The notes beneath the pieces are model-generated. The model was given only the letters and a program-made list of their open reading frames with translations. It was not told the origin of the DNA and made no database searches. A stretch of DNA of 64,000 nt from Acanthosepion lycidas. Lineage: Eukaryota; Mollusca; Cephalopoda; Sepiida; Sepiidae. Below, piece after piece: positions 1-9,767 of this stretch. The DNA lies in NCBI GenBank assembly GCA_963932145.1, contig OZ010595.1, positions 75,166,590 to 75,230,589 on the forward strand, written 5' to 3'. Both the position numbers and the translations under genes were made by a program. Position 1 is the stretch's first letter. Every line of letters starts with the position of its first letter.

Positions 1-243
1 GAGTAAATAAGTTTGCAGCAGATGCTGTTAAATGTACAATCCAAGATAAAATCCAAAAATACTTTTACAAACTTTGGCAGCAGGTTCTTGATATTAAAAA
101 GCTAAAATGTCCATATGAACATGTTCAAAATGCCATCGTTGTACCTCAACACAGCAACTTATAACAAATGTTAAAAATGTCCTATGTTTGTTTCTACACA
201 CATACACACACGTACCTGTCAGTTTATTGATTGGTAGACACTT

Positions 244-1109
244 TCAAATGCTCCCACAAATGGTTTTGCAGACTGTCATGACATGTTGATGAAGCGTCTC
301 TGCATTATTAATGTCAGCTGCATCAAACAATTGTTTTAAGTGGCCCCACAGATAAGAATCCAAAGGATTGAGGTCAGAGGAACATTCAGGCCATGGAACC
401 AGTCCTCCCCTATCTATCCCTCTCTCATGGTAGAGATCAGCCAGTGCATCACAAACAATGTGACTAAAAAGTGCTGGAGTCCAATCACGCATGAACTACA
501 TGAGTCTTTGTATTAGAAAGGGTTTATCCTTTATCAGGTATGTAAGTGTGTTCAAAATAAAGTCCCTGTAGACAGCTCCGGTAAGACGTGCTGGGAGAAC
601 ATATGGATTTACCAGACAGTCACCTACAATTCCAACCCACACATTAATCACAAACCTAGCCTGTATTGTACCATGGGGATTCCAACCTGCCCACAAATGT
701 TGGTTACATAAATTTGTTATTCTATCTCTTCCAAATGTTGCCTCATCCATAAACAAGATTGAAGAGACAAATAATGGAGTGGCAGTTTATGCAATAAACC
801 ATTGGTGAATAATCAAGGGGTGAAAGACCCTGCACATGATACGGATACAGGAGCTGCCCTCAGGACTATGAGATGTATGACATGCCAGGGGAATGTGCTG
901 ATATACCAGATCATCTCTAACAGCCTGTGTTCTTCATGGCCAGGTATATGAGTGGATTTCAGTCTTCCTGGATACATAGTTTGCGGTGCCACAGATACTG
1001 TCTCAGCAATGCAACAATAAACAGCATTAAAAGTTGGATGACTTGACTGTCTTCCGTCTGGAAATGCAATCTGATACAAAAATGCAGCCTCGCATACATT
1101 GCCATTCAC
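244..1109 (-). pseudogene. Tc1/mariner-like DDD transposase, frameshifted
   Basis: Three successive minus-strand frames together resemble an IS630/Tc1/mariner transposase, which cuts and rejoins DNA at transposon ends in the nucleus. The N-terminal part (1109-813) includes SHPTFNAVYCCIAET, typical of the DNA-binding region. The second part (756-496) begins MFMDEATFGRD, carrying the first catalytic Asp, and continues with NVWVGIVGDCLVNP. The third part (492-244) begins MRDWTPALFSH with the second Asp and carries SSDLNPLDSYLWGHLK with the third; 36 residues separate these two. The frame is broken between 813 and 756 and again near 494, so it cannot be translated as one protein. Nothing suggests host use. 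Confidence 0.8.
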
Positions 1110-1127
1110 GTGACTGTAACTGCCTCT

Positions 1128-1372
1128 TCTACACCAACAGCAGCTTCTCTCGCACTTTCTGACAGTGGAACTCCCTTTCCTCTAACTTACTTCCCTGGTA
1201 AATATAATCTTCAAAAATTTAAATGTAGTTTTTGATCCCCGTTCTTCTTTTTATCCTTTCCTCAATCCCTTCCTTATACCCAGTCTTTTCCCTCTCTGTA
1301 ACCCCTTGTGTACTAGTGGCAATCCTGCCTTGCTTGGGGTGGAATGCTTCTTAATAAAAAAATTTTTTTTAA
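1128..1372 (+). mobile_element. Jockey-like LINE 3' end (truncated)
   Basis: This segment matches the reverse complement of 13675-14000 over nearly its whole length, including AATCTTCAAAAATTTAAATG and the end CTTGCTTGGGGTGGAATGCTT followed by an A-rich tract. The translated start resembles the extreme C-terminus of a LINE reverse-transcriptase protein (a W-N-S-L motif then a basic tail). It is a 5'-truncated LINE copy whose poly-A side faces right, sitting within the mariner relic. Confidence 0.7.
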
Positions 1373-1679
1373 ATATCTACCTGCTCACAAAATGAATATC
1401 CTGCCATTGTTAAAAAGAACACTCCTCAATTAACTCATTACTACACACATTAAACATTGAAGACAGACTAGCCACAAATATACATAAATGACAAATGTAA
1501 CCTAGTCTACAGGGCAACATATCGTCATCTATTGTAAACTATCTTTGAACTTAACTCGAAAACAAAGAATTTGTGGACATATTTCTATAAACTTTTGTCC
1601 TTGTTTTGGTGTGAGGAACCTGCCCCCAAAGTTTGTAAAAGTATTTGTGATACACCTTGTATATATCTATCATCATGAC

Positions 1680-1850
1680 CAATAGTTTGAGCATGCCGGT
1701 GTTCAAAAAATTGATCATGCGAGTTTATGCACTCTCTCCCAAAAACTGTAACTAAGGTCTGTTCAGCATATTTGCAGTATAAAGTAGAGGTAGGATCTGT
1801 AGGTTGAGCAGTCATCTGTAATAGGGATTTGCTCACTGCCCTCAGACAAA
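1680..1850 (+). mobile_element. Partial copy of tRNA-headed SINE family L (body)
   Basis: The segment aligns with 61395-61575 on the same strand; shared landmarks are AACTGTAACTAAGGTCTG, CAGTATAAA and CTGTAATAGGGATT. It lacks the tRNA-like head, so it is a 5'-truncated SINE. An oppositely oriented copy of the same family starts about 75 bp to the right. Confidence 0.6.
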
Positions 1851-1924
1851 TGTGCAGGGAAAGAAATAGTCAACTATTTTCTGTGTGTAATGACTGGCTA
1901 CTTGTTCAAGCATACCCATTTGCT

Positions 1925-2800
1925 TGAGTGGTGAACTATTCCTTTTTGCAGATGCCTGCTCAGGCAGGTATGTTTCGTCAATGCTCACAGCACCAAATCA
2001 TAGTTTATACTGCAACTATGCCAAACAGTTCTGGGACAGAAGATATAATCTGGTATATCAGTAATTAAAAGCTAGTACAGAAAAACCTCTCATCTTCCAA
2101 CCCCCATCAATTAAAATCTGCAGGCAAAATAAACGAAATCTGCTCAGAAAAAAAAACAACCTCCAAATCATTAGCGATGTATTTAAAATTTGTGGGCTTA
2201 GCTGAATGAGTTGTATTAGTTCTCAAAATGATCGCATGGCAGCAGCGGTGGTGGGCCTTTCATTTGTAAACAAAGATGGAAAGTATGATACATTAGCTTT
2301 TGTGTATAAGAAAATTATTATTTTTGTTATTTTGATTAATATATCTATATTAAGTATATATTTATTTATGCTATATATACATGTTTATAGTATTTACATT
2401 ATGATCATAATTACTGATAGTTACTATAGTGGTTTTATAACTGAAAAATAATCTCTTCCCATCTACAATCGGCTTTAATGGACCACCCCTCCCCCATATT
2501 AGTCCGTTGATGAGAGGTTTGTCTGTACAGTCAAATTCTTAGTCACAATAACTTGTGATTTTGTGCTAGTACAATCATTGGCAGCTTTCAAACAGTTTTG
2601 TGTGCCCAATTTTACTCACAAGGCTTAGGTCAACCTATGTTGTAGTTTTCAGATATTTTCTAACATTGCCATGAGATGAGATTGTCTTACCAAGTTTATA
2701 TTATCAAGAAATAACCTCCTTGAGAAATAAACCAGAGTGTGATTCAAACCTGATTCATTGTTGGAATGCTAACATTCTAAACATTTGCCCATATAACCTA
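1925..2800 (-). mobile_element. SINE family L, near full length, split by a MITE
   Basis: Read on the minus strand, this copy starts with a tRNA-like head near 2790 (B-box-like GGTTTGAATCA), passes through a body matching 61190-61400 (GTGAGTAAAATTGG and CTAGCACAAAATCACAAG), and ends near 1925. It is interrupted at 2078-2525 by a pogo-like MITE: body sequence stops on one side of the MITE and resumes on the other. It is more diverged than the copy at 61131. RNA polymerase III transcription and LINE-dependent retroposition are family knowledge, not seen here. Confidence 0.6.
2078..2525. mobile_element. pogo-like MITE, 448 bp, TA target duplication
   Basis: The element is bounded by TA dinucleotides (2076-2077 and 2526-2527). 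It begins CAGAAAAACCTCTCATC and ends GATGAGAGGTTTGTCTG, which are inverted repeats of about 17 bp with one mismatch. CAG...CTG termini and TA duplication are typical of pogo/Tigger-type elements. A second copy lies at 5622-6036 and shares the interior, including the T-rich tract and GGTTTTATAACTGAAAAATA. No transposase is encoded, so it is non-autonomous. It is inserted in SINE L. Confidence 0.75.
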
Positions 2801-4519
2801 TATATAATAGAATCCTGATTTCAACATTTGACGTTCAACAGTTCAGCATTGAGATTCAATTCTTACATTTGTATCTCTTAGAATTTAATCCAGCAGGGAA
2901 TCTGCATACCATTCCACAATCTGTGTAGCTGATGATGATGTCAGGCAAAAAGCTGATGTATATCTTAATTTTTCAAATAACTTTCAAGATAACTGAGGTG
3001 ACATTATTTTAAAAAAATTTGATGCCTTGGTGTCAGTTACTCATCCATTCAAGATGATCTATTGTAGATGCTTCAAGTGATTTCAAAGGGATACTGACAG
3101 CTTTAAAATATTATGTAATCTTTTCCATCAAAGAGAGCCAGGGATTGCCTCCATTATAAGCATTATGATGAAGTTGGCTGTCCATGAGGAAATTATGCTG
3201 TCACCTCTCATCCTCATAACTTAACCAGACCATCTAAGTTAGAATTATATTGAAAATGATTCAATACTCCTGAGGACACATTTAGTCAACAGATTGGAAG
3301 TTTTGTCATGCAAAATGTATGCACAAATACAGGGTTTGTGAACATGGATCCTATACAGGAATTCACAATTTTGATCCATACAGCTTGACACACAGTAATC
3401 TTTTTAAAGATTCTTCGTCTGTTCCAAATCCAATCAGAAAACTTTCCCAAAAATTTGGCTGCTTTGCAAATTCAGCTGACTATATAATCATCTAGGGATC
3501 CATGGGAGTGTGTCAGTATTGCTTCTTAAGTACATGAATGAATACACATACTTCTGGTTGTTGCCATCTATTTTGATAGGTGTGTCTGCAGTTTGCACAT
3601 AAATTAATTCTTAGTATAAAGAAAATGAGAAAAATGATAGTCATTTGTTGAAACCTCCTGACAAGTGGCCTGAACAATTACAGAAAAGTTTGAAGTTGAG
3701 GTACTCAATCAGCTAAGTGACAATTTTATTTGTATTAATTATATATATATATATATATATGTTCATTTGATGTAAAGTAACAGCATATACAGTGTGCAAT
3801 ACCACTTCAATGTATAAACTTGTCTTTTAAAGATTATACATATTATTAATTGTTTCAAATATCAGCTCATCCCATAAAAATGTCTGAATTTAGGGTCAGT
3901 AAAAAATATCAAATTAATGTTTACTATTTATTCCTTAACCTATAATGTTCCTGAGGTGACTAATCAAAACTTATGCCCTCCCACTGTGACTGACTGCCAA
4001 ACAACAGGTTTCATTTTCACAGGTGTTGTCAGGTTCTGCTACAGAAAGAGCAAAAATGACTGACAGAATTAAAAAAAATTTGGCACCCTTGAAAAAGAAT
4101 GCAAGTAATATCCATAAATAATGCTGTTTGAAAGGCTAATAAAAGTTAGCTGATTATCAATAATGAACTTATTTCAATCATTCACCAGTTTCATGGTGAC
4201 TTTTTTTTGTAAAAGTCTTAGCACTGAAAAAAAGAATGTATAGAGTAGATCTTCCCTCTCTTCAGTAGTTTTTATGAACTCATCTATTGAGATGGTTCTG
4301 TAATTCACAGAATTGTTGATAATCAGATAGAGCAAAATCTGGAGAATAAAGAAAGTTTGAAATAATATGTCAATTTTCATTCTTTTTCTTACAGATTGTA
4401 CGAATGACAAAGGCTTGATCAGTCAAAGCTTGAAGAATGTCATTTAGAATGAAATTGAAAGAAAAAGCTTAATGTGAAATGTCTCTGGAAACATGGGTAA
4501 TGTTGGCTAACTTAATAGA
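2801..4519. other. Unassigned AT-rich DNA with a short (AT)n
   Basis: I recognise no gene or mobile element. The only clear structure is an (AT)n microsatellite of about 21 bp at 3740-3760. Reading frames are short and dominated by AT-rich codons. Confidence 0.4.
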
Positions 4520-4870
4520 TGAACAGGCTGATTCTTCTTCTATGTGCCGTGTACCTGCAGGATGTAGGTGACCGTGGCTCTGCATAATTCCCTGTCCTTT
4601 GTAGCACTTAATAAATTACCTTTTTGCTATCTCTACTAAACCCTGTTCTACCATCCAATAAACTCATGCTCTCTAGGTAGGTAGGTTATGCATTGTTTTT
4701 TCCTCTGTTCCTCTTGCATTCAATCTGTCCTGTGAGTGTCAAATTTTCCAAGACCTTTCTCCTCATTATGTGACCTAGAAATTTCAACTATCTCTTTCTG
4801 ATGTTATATACAAAATGTCCTTTTTTTTTCAGTTTTCTCTAAAACTGTCATCATGACTGAATAAAATTTT
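4520..4870 (-). mobile_element. LINE family R, C-terminal coding end, minus strand
   Basis: The segment aligns with 23670-24430, 31175-31640 and 57000-57300. Read on the minus strand these translate to a decayed LINE protein C-terminus (motifs of the type KFLGHIMRKEGLEN... and SLSKWMAEQG) after the reverse-transcriptase domain. The copy is 5'-truncated and contains stops. Confidence 0.65.
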
Positions 4871-4933
4871 GACTGTTGTACACTCCAGCTTTCTTCAAGT
4901 GATTGGAATTTAGAACTCAACCTTTTATTTCTT

Positions 4934-5212
4934 CCACTGGGGTAGTTGGATCCAGTGACTTGTCCCAAAGAGTTGTGAGTTCAATACCTAGCTACTGCAG
5001 TGGTGAACAAAATTTGGAGAGTTGAGTTAAAGGGAGATAAATGAGGTGTCCAGAAGAGGCATAGCCTATGGAACAAGAACAATCTACCCCAGTGAACAAA
5101 AAGGGTTCATTTTGAAATTTCAATCACCTGAAGAAGGCCGGGGCATACAACAGGTGAAACATTGTGAATATGGTAATAAAGATGAGGACAATAGTCCAAA
5201 CAATGTAAATAA
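4934..5212 (+). mobile_element. tRNA-derived SINE family T, head type 2
   Basis: The start carries a tRNA-like stretch with B-box-like GAGTTCAATACC. The central part contains GGAACAAGAACAATCTACCC, and the tail contains CACCTGAAGAAGGCCGGGGC and GATGAGGACAATAGTCC. The same order occurs at 34143-34424. Copies at 14689, 41391, 7545 (minus) and 56675 (minus) share the centre and tail but have a different head. Confidence 0.75.
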
Positions 5213-5329
5213 TAAAAAATTTAAATTGTCATTTTCTATCATTTTTTTTCTTTCTTTCAAGTAGATTAATCTCCATTCGCTTCAATATTAAATTGGTAAG
5301 AAGTTTCACTCAGACAGCTTCTTACACAG

Positions 5330-5540
5330 AATTATTGCAAAGGAGAACAGAGTCCTAAGCAGATGATTCTTTGATCACGAAAATCTTAACCTCTTCAAGT
5401 TAAAAGTCAACCATTATCTTTCCTACATATCTTCATAGTATCCAACCACCTATTAGCCCTTAGAAATCCCCATTCAGTAACCCTCTACCATGAATGGCAC
5501 TTAGGTCTTGTATTGGGTGAACAATAGTAAGAAGAAAAAA
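5330..5540 (+). mobile_element. LINE 3' end, subfamily of the copy at 45.6 kb
   Basis: Translation in pieces resembles the C-terminus seen at 45820-45942 (a stretch like DHENLNLFK followed by YLSYISS). The 3' untranslated part CAGTAACCCTCTACCATGAATGG then TCTTGTATTGGGTGA matches 45982-46024. It ends in an A-rich tract at 5535. It is a short 5'-truncated LINE copy. Confidence 0.55.
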
Positions 5541-5621
5541 AAACAAAACATTTTGTGCTTTTAGTTCAAAGTAAGGAAAATTTCAGTATGTTCAATTTAT
5601 ACAACTTATAAACATGCTGTA

Positions 5622-6036
5622 CCGACAAACCTCATCTGCAGGAAGAAAACTTCCAAATGTTCAGTGATGTATTTAAAAAATTTGCAGGCTCAGTGGAATC
5701 AGTCATACGAGTTCTCAAAGTGACCACTTGGCAGCAGTGGCTGATCTTCCAATTGTAAGCAAAGACGAGTGTACAGTATATAAAGTACGATACATTAGCA
5801 TGTGCATGAGAAAGTAGCTGTGAGAAAAATATTATTTTTGTTATTTTGATTAATATATCTACATTAAGTATATATTTATTTATGCCATATCTACATGTTT
5901 ATAGTATTTACATTATGGTCATAACTACTGGCAGTTACTATAGTGGTTTTATAACTGAAAAATAATCTCTTCCCATCTATAGACAATCGGCTTTAACAGA
6001 CCCCCTGCCTATTAGTCCACTGATGAAGTTTGTCTG
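5622..6036. mobile_element. pogo-like MITE, second copy, 415 bp
   Basis: TA flanks are at 5620-5621 and 6037-6038. The left end is CCGACAAACCTCATC (first base of CAG changed) and the right end is GATGAAGTTTGTCTG, an imperfect inverted pair. The interior aligns with 2078-2525, including a nearly identical run from about 5828 to 5975. No coding capacity. Confidence 0.7.
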
Positions 6037-6560
6037 TACTTACAAATGAGTTTCAAGTTTGTCAAAAAGCAAGTAATTAATTTGCAAAAGTGTAAAAACA
6101 AGTAAAGAAAATAAAACTTCAAAGAATGGGCTGCTTGAACAATGTATATGAAAAAAAACTGTCTCATGATATTTTAAACTTCAGGAAATATTGGATTCTA
6201 TTAAACAACTGGAAACAGCACAACTGCCTTTAATATCAATCATGCTTAAATGCTTTTAATGTAAATAAAAACAGCAGTAGTTATTGGAAAGGAGTCAATT
6301 TATTTTTTTTAGACAACTGCAAAATAGTATTGATTATATTATTGATTATTTTGTGCTAAGCTTGAACAAAATCCAAATATTATTAACAAATCAAAAATGA
6401 TTTTTTTTTCGCAATATTGTGACATAGTGAAACAAATATTAAATAATTACTACTTTATACTGAAATATTCTTACATTTAAAATTATATTATTAACACTTA
6501 AAACTATCAAGATAACCCAAAGCTCTTTGTCTTAATATTATATTAAATAGATAACTTTGA
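6037..6560. other. Unassigned AT-rich DNA
   Basis: Very AT-rich with short A and T tracts. I see no gene, repeat family or structured element. Confidence 0.4.
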
Positions 6561-6923
6561 TTTCTATGGCTTATCAACTCTTTGCAGACTATTTTTAAAG
6601 CTAGAAAATGTCTTTAGATTGTAAGAATTTTGGGGGATAATAATGATTTACTGATACAATCCCTTAATTGACCCATTACTGAGGAAAGTGGTGGATTAAT
6701 ACTTTTCTCAAGGCACTGAATATAATGAACTCAACTGGAATTGGAATACAGCTCTATGATCTCAAATTCCAAGCCATTATCCATTACACCAAACACACAT
6801 CCAAGCTTACAGCAGCTGATATTCCCAAGCAGTCACCTATCTAAGTACTGACCAAGCTCAATGTTGCTTAACTTCAGTGATTGTACAAGAACCAGTGTTT
6901 CAATGGAACGTAACCATAAGCCA
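6561..6923 (-). mobile_element. 5S-rRNA-headed composite SINE (copy A)
   Basis: On the minus strand the element starts with a 5S-rRNA-like head (6923-6804, about 120 bp). Recognisable blocks are GAAGTTAAGCAACATTGAG (A-box region of the 5S internal promoter) and AGTACTTAGATAGGTGACTG (C-box region). It is followed by a tRNA-like segment with TGGTGTAATGGATAATGG and TATTCCAATTCC, then a body, then a tail at 6600-6561 containing GAGTTGATAAGCC. 5S-headed SINEs (SINE3 class) are known in other animals. The head is too diverged to be a working 5S gene. Confidence 0.85.
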
Positions 6924-7194
6924 ATAACTTAGGTATCTGATATACAATTTGTACTAATGAAAGTTCTAAGCACAACTATTTTTCAAAATCTGAACAATTT
7001 TTTTTTTTTTTCTTCAAAGGCTTTTTGGTGAACTTTTAGGATATATTCATATTATGTGTTGGAGAATTTCATAAAGAACAGCATTATTGTTTATGCATAT
7101 AGTGCAAGCTTTTAGATTACATTAATCAAGTCTCCAAAACCAAAGAGTGATTATGTTTCTAAACTTTATTTCATCACAAGATGCAATTTCACAA

Positions 7195-7545
7195 GATTAC
7201 TATTGTCCTCATCTTTGTTATTATTATCACAATATTTTGGCCATTGTACTATCTTGGCCTTCATAAGGTGTTTGTTGATCTGGGTAACCTCCAAGGAATT
7301 TTGAACTCAATTTTGAACTTTAATCTACACAAGAAGATTATTTTCATTCTATTGATCATGTCTAGGGATATTTTGCTTAGTTCTACTCAGTTATACCCTA
7401 TTTCCACCAAGTTCAATAGCACTAGGGATAGAACTCATAATTACTGTCACCAAATTCATGAAGCAATACTTTAATTCACTAGGTGGGATAATAGTGGAGA
7501 TCTTGGGTCCTTAAATCTAATCTAAGGAGTGCTGCTGCTGCTGAT
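7195..7545 (-). mobile_element. SINE family T, head type 1, minus strand
   Basis: Read on the minus strand it begins with a (CAG)n-rich stretch near 7545 shared with 56675. A tRNA-like head follows (CCTAGTGAATTAAAG and GAATTTGGTGAC, B-box-like GAGTTCTATCC). The tail has GATGAGGACAATAGT at 7215-7200. The layout matches 14689-14985. Confidence 0.7.
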
Positions 7546-7742
7546 TGTTATACTTAACTGCATTCACCAAGGTTTCTTTATCTACTGTAGCCTGCTGCCA
7601 CTGAAGCCTTGCTGTCATTTATCTTTTTTTTATTAACAACTCCCCTATCATTTCTATCCTAGGTCTGTTAAGGAGATCCTCATAGCCTAGCATATAAGTT
7701 GATTCTTTCTAATATGACTCTCCACAAGACATTTCATTTTTA

Positions 7743-7768
<26 letters not shown>
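7743..7768. repeat. Poly-A tract
   Basis: A run of about 24 adenines. It could be the decayed tail of a retroposon, but no partner sequence upstream is recognisable. Confidence 0.8.
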
Positions 7769-7773
<5 letters not shown>

Positions 7774-7854
7774 CGAAAAATTATATATTCTGTATTCAAT
7801 CCAAAAAACTTCTAATTTAGCACAGCACATGTCAAATATATAATAGATAGTAAA

Positions 7855-7945
7855 ACCATAGAAAACAGACTTTTGTCATTAAAAGACACCCCTCCCCATA
7901 TTAGTCTGTTAAAGCAGATGTTTCCTGTCTATTCCATTCCATGCT
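7855..7945. mobile_element. Partial end of the pogo-like MITE family
   Basis: CACCCCTCCCCATATTAGTC followed by TGTTAAAGCAGATGTTTCCTGTCT resembles the right end of the MITE at 2078-2525 (2483-2525). The left end is not visible, so this is a fragment. Confidence 0.45.
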
Positions 7946-8185
7946 GGGGTACACAAGTATTAATTGAAAATTTAGTTACGACATGAAAGAATGTTGCCTT
8001 TAAATAAAAATGAACATCTGAAAATATCATTACAAGTATTAACAGATTTTACAGAGAAATCATTTGTAATTATGACAGTCTGAATCAATAAAATAAAAAA
8101 AAAATATGACACTTTATTTGAATAGTGAGTAATGAAAAACAAATTTATAAAATCCATTTTTTTTTTGTTTTGTTTTTTTAATATA

Positions 8186-8265
8186 TTAGGTTGGTGCAAA
8201 AATAATTTCGTTTTCTCACATAGTAACATATGTTAGAAAACGAAATTATTTTTGCACCAACCTAA
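8186..8265. mobile_element. MADE1-like mariner MITE, 80 bp palindrome
   Basis: The element is exactly 80 bp, flanked by TA on both sides (8184-8185, 8266-8267). Its two 30-bp arms are perfect inverted repeats beginning TTAGGTTGGTGCAAAAATA; the middle 20 bp form the loop. The terminal TTAGGTTGGTGCAAAA is the same as in the primate Hsmar1 mariner and its 80-bp MITE MADE1. No protein is encoded, so mobilisation would need a mariner transposase in trans. A transcript would fold into one long hairpin. Confidence 0.9.
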
Positions 8266-8271
8266 TAGTTT

Positions 8272-8680
8272 CTAAACTATAAGGCAATCTCCTCAATGAC
8301 GAACATACTTGAAGCAACAAAAATGTGATTCTACAGAAAGATGCTGAGGATATCAAGGACTGATTATATGAGCAACAACAAAGTTTTAGGGAAAATGGAA
8401 ACAAAAAGGACACTAATACTTAACATCAGGAAGAGAGAGTTTAAAATTTCTAGGGCACATAATGAGGAAGGAGGACTTGAAAACTCTGATACTCACATGG
8501 CAAACTGAAGGTCATAGGGATAGAGAAAAATAATACATAACACACTGAAGTTGAGTAAATGCATAAGAGGGTTTAATAGAAATAACAGAAAGATAAAATT
8601 TATTAAGAATTACAAAACAGGAAATTGTGGAGAGCCATGGCCAACCTTCATCCTGAGGGGACATGGCACATAAATAAGAC
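8272..8680 (+). mobile_element. LINE family R, C-terminal end, plus strand
   Basis: Plus-strand pieces correspond to the decayed LINE C-terminus: a stretch translating like the mid region (TTCTACAGAAAGATGCTGAG), then GGGCACATAATGAGGAAGGA (like GHIMRKE), and near the end GTGGAGAGCCATGGCC followed by GGGACATGGCACA. It aligns in reverse with 31175-31560. Multiple stops are present. Confidence 0.65.
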
Positions 8681-9107
8681 ACAGTTGACAAGGTTACAGA
8701 GAATGAATATAATGCTCACTGTAACTTATACAAAACTCCATCACTCTAATTTGAGCTTCAGTTAGCAGCCAACACATTGGATGCTGGGTTTTAATTGCAT
8801 CAATTTGTTTTTTTTTTTCACTTAAGTGTTTTATCTGCAGGCAAATACAATAATCCATAATCAATTTTTTTTTTTTAATAAAAGCTGCAAACAAACAATA
8901 TTCTGCGGTAAAGACTTCTTGTTCACATAGGCATTTCACTCTTTAATGGATCTATTCAATATAGCTGCCCGATTCAAGACAGAGTTAATTTTAATGAACA
9001 TTTCCCTCTATATGTGGAGATCAAATAAACACTAACTTCAAAACTGTTCCATTATCATGAAATGTAAAGAACAGTTTCTATATGAACAATATTTATCATG
9101 CTAATTC
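8681..9107. other. Unassigned DNA
   Basis: No feature recognised apart from short A/T tracts at about 8808 and 8864. Confidence 0.4.
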
Positions 9108-9200
9108 AGTGGTTCCCAAAATTTATTCTCTGAGCTGCAGTTTCAGAATGAAAATTTGCTAGCACCCCAAATTTTATGTGATAAAAAGTAAATTTAAAAA
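9108..9200. mobile_element. Possible hAT-type transposon end
   Basis: CAGTGGTTCCCAAA at 9108 is a common terminal motif of hAT elements, and the following GAGCTGCAGTTTC is compatible. I did not find the opposite terminus or an 8-bp duplication, so this is a tentative fragment. Confidence 0.3.
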
Positions 9201-9379
9201 TAAAAAATAGAGAGAGGGTTAAAGGGAGATAACTGCAGATTCAAAGTCAGAACATTATCATTGATAACTCTCTCCTCCAATTTGCAGAGCTACGTTACTA
9301 TATTCTTAGTACGTAATATAATGCAAAAATATTACAATGATAAAATTTGTCAATAATTATTTATAACTATTTATACTGT

Positions 9380-9447
9380 GACTCATACAGATTAAACCCA
9401 ATAATAGATATTACACTTTGGTCTTAGCCAAAAGGCTGAGAAGTGAT
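9380..9447 (-). pseudogene. U2 snRNA 5'-domain-like segment, copy 1
   Basis: On the minus strand from 9447 the sequence ATCACTTCTCAGCCTTTTGG then CTAAGACCAAAGTGTAATATC follows the 5' end of U2 spliceosomal RNA. This is the conserved stem I and branch-point recognition region. Similarity continues weakly to about 9380 (TTTAATCTG). The downstream U2 stems are not recognisable and the branch-recognition sequence is changed, so it is not a working U2 gene. A second copy starts 320 bp to the right. Confidence 0.8.
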
Positions 9448-9699
9448 TGCATTTTCTTGCTACCCCATGCTGGCAGGATGTGACAACAATGCCCGTTTAA
9501 TGTGGGGATCCCAAGTGCATGCACCCTGTCCAAAAATAGCCCAGCCCTGTAACCATAAATTGCACTGGCATTGGTATTACTACCGATCCCCTCCCCCTCT
9601 TTAACGTACTGAGGGTGCTACTGCCATGGGCAGTAGTTATCCAAAACTGGGCACTTCTCAATAATATTTTCTACTGGGCTCTCTGCAGACAAAACAGAG

Positions 9700-9767
9700 A
9701 TGAAATGTAGTTTATCTGCCCGGAGAGACACTACACTTTGATCCCAGCCAAAAGGCTAAGAAGCAAT
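9700..9767 (-). pseudogene. U2 snRNA 5'-domain-like segment, copy 2
   Basis: On the minus strand from 9767, ATTGCTTCTTAGCCTTTTGG then CTGGGATCAAAGTGTAGTGTC resembles the U2 RNA 5' end, somewhat closer than copy 1 in the GTGTAGT part. The following 250 bp (9699-9448) are not recognisably U2 and lead into copy 1, giving two U2-like heads in the same orientation. Confidence 0.75.

Larger units (their letters stand above)
35..1660 (-). mobile_element. Tc1/mariner-type transposon relic with terminal inverted repeats
   Basis: A decayed DNA transposon reads on the minus strand. The left end (about 35-90) and the reverse complement of the right end (about 1612-1660) share the core TACTTTTACAAACTTTGG, followed by a CAGGTTC block, as expected of terminal inverted repeats. 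Between them lie three pieces of transposase in the order N-terminal region (1109-813), first catalytic region (756-496) and second and third catalytic regions (492-244). A LINE 3' end at 1128-1372 lies between the coding region and the right terminus, so the element was interrupted or rearranged. I infer a TA-targeting IS630/Tc1/mariner element; the exact family is not assigned. Confidence 0.75.

Noticed and set aside
2206..2451. 81-residue plus-strand open frame with hydrophobic stretch
   Set aside because: It lies inside the non-coding pogo-like MITE and is broken in the sister copy at 5622-6036.
9380..9447. Candidate functional U2 snRNA gene
   Set aside because: Only the 5' domain is recognisable, the branch-recognition sequence is changed, and downstream stems are missing.
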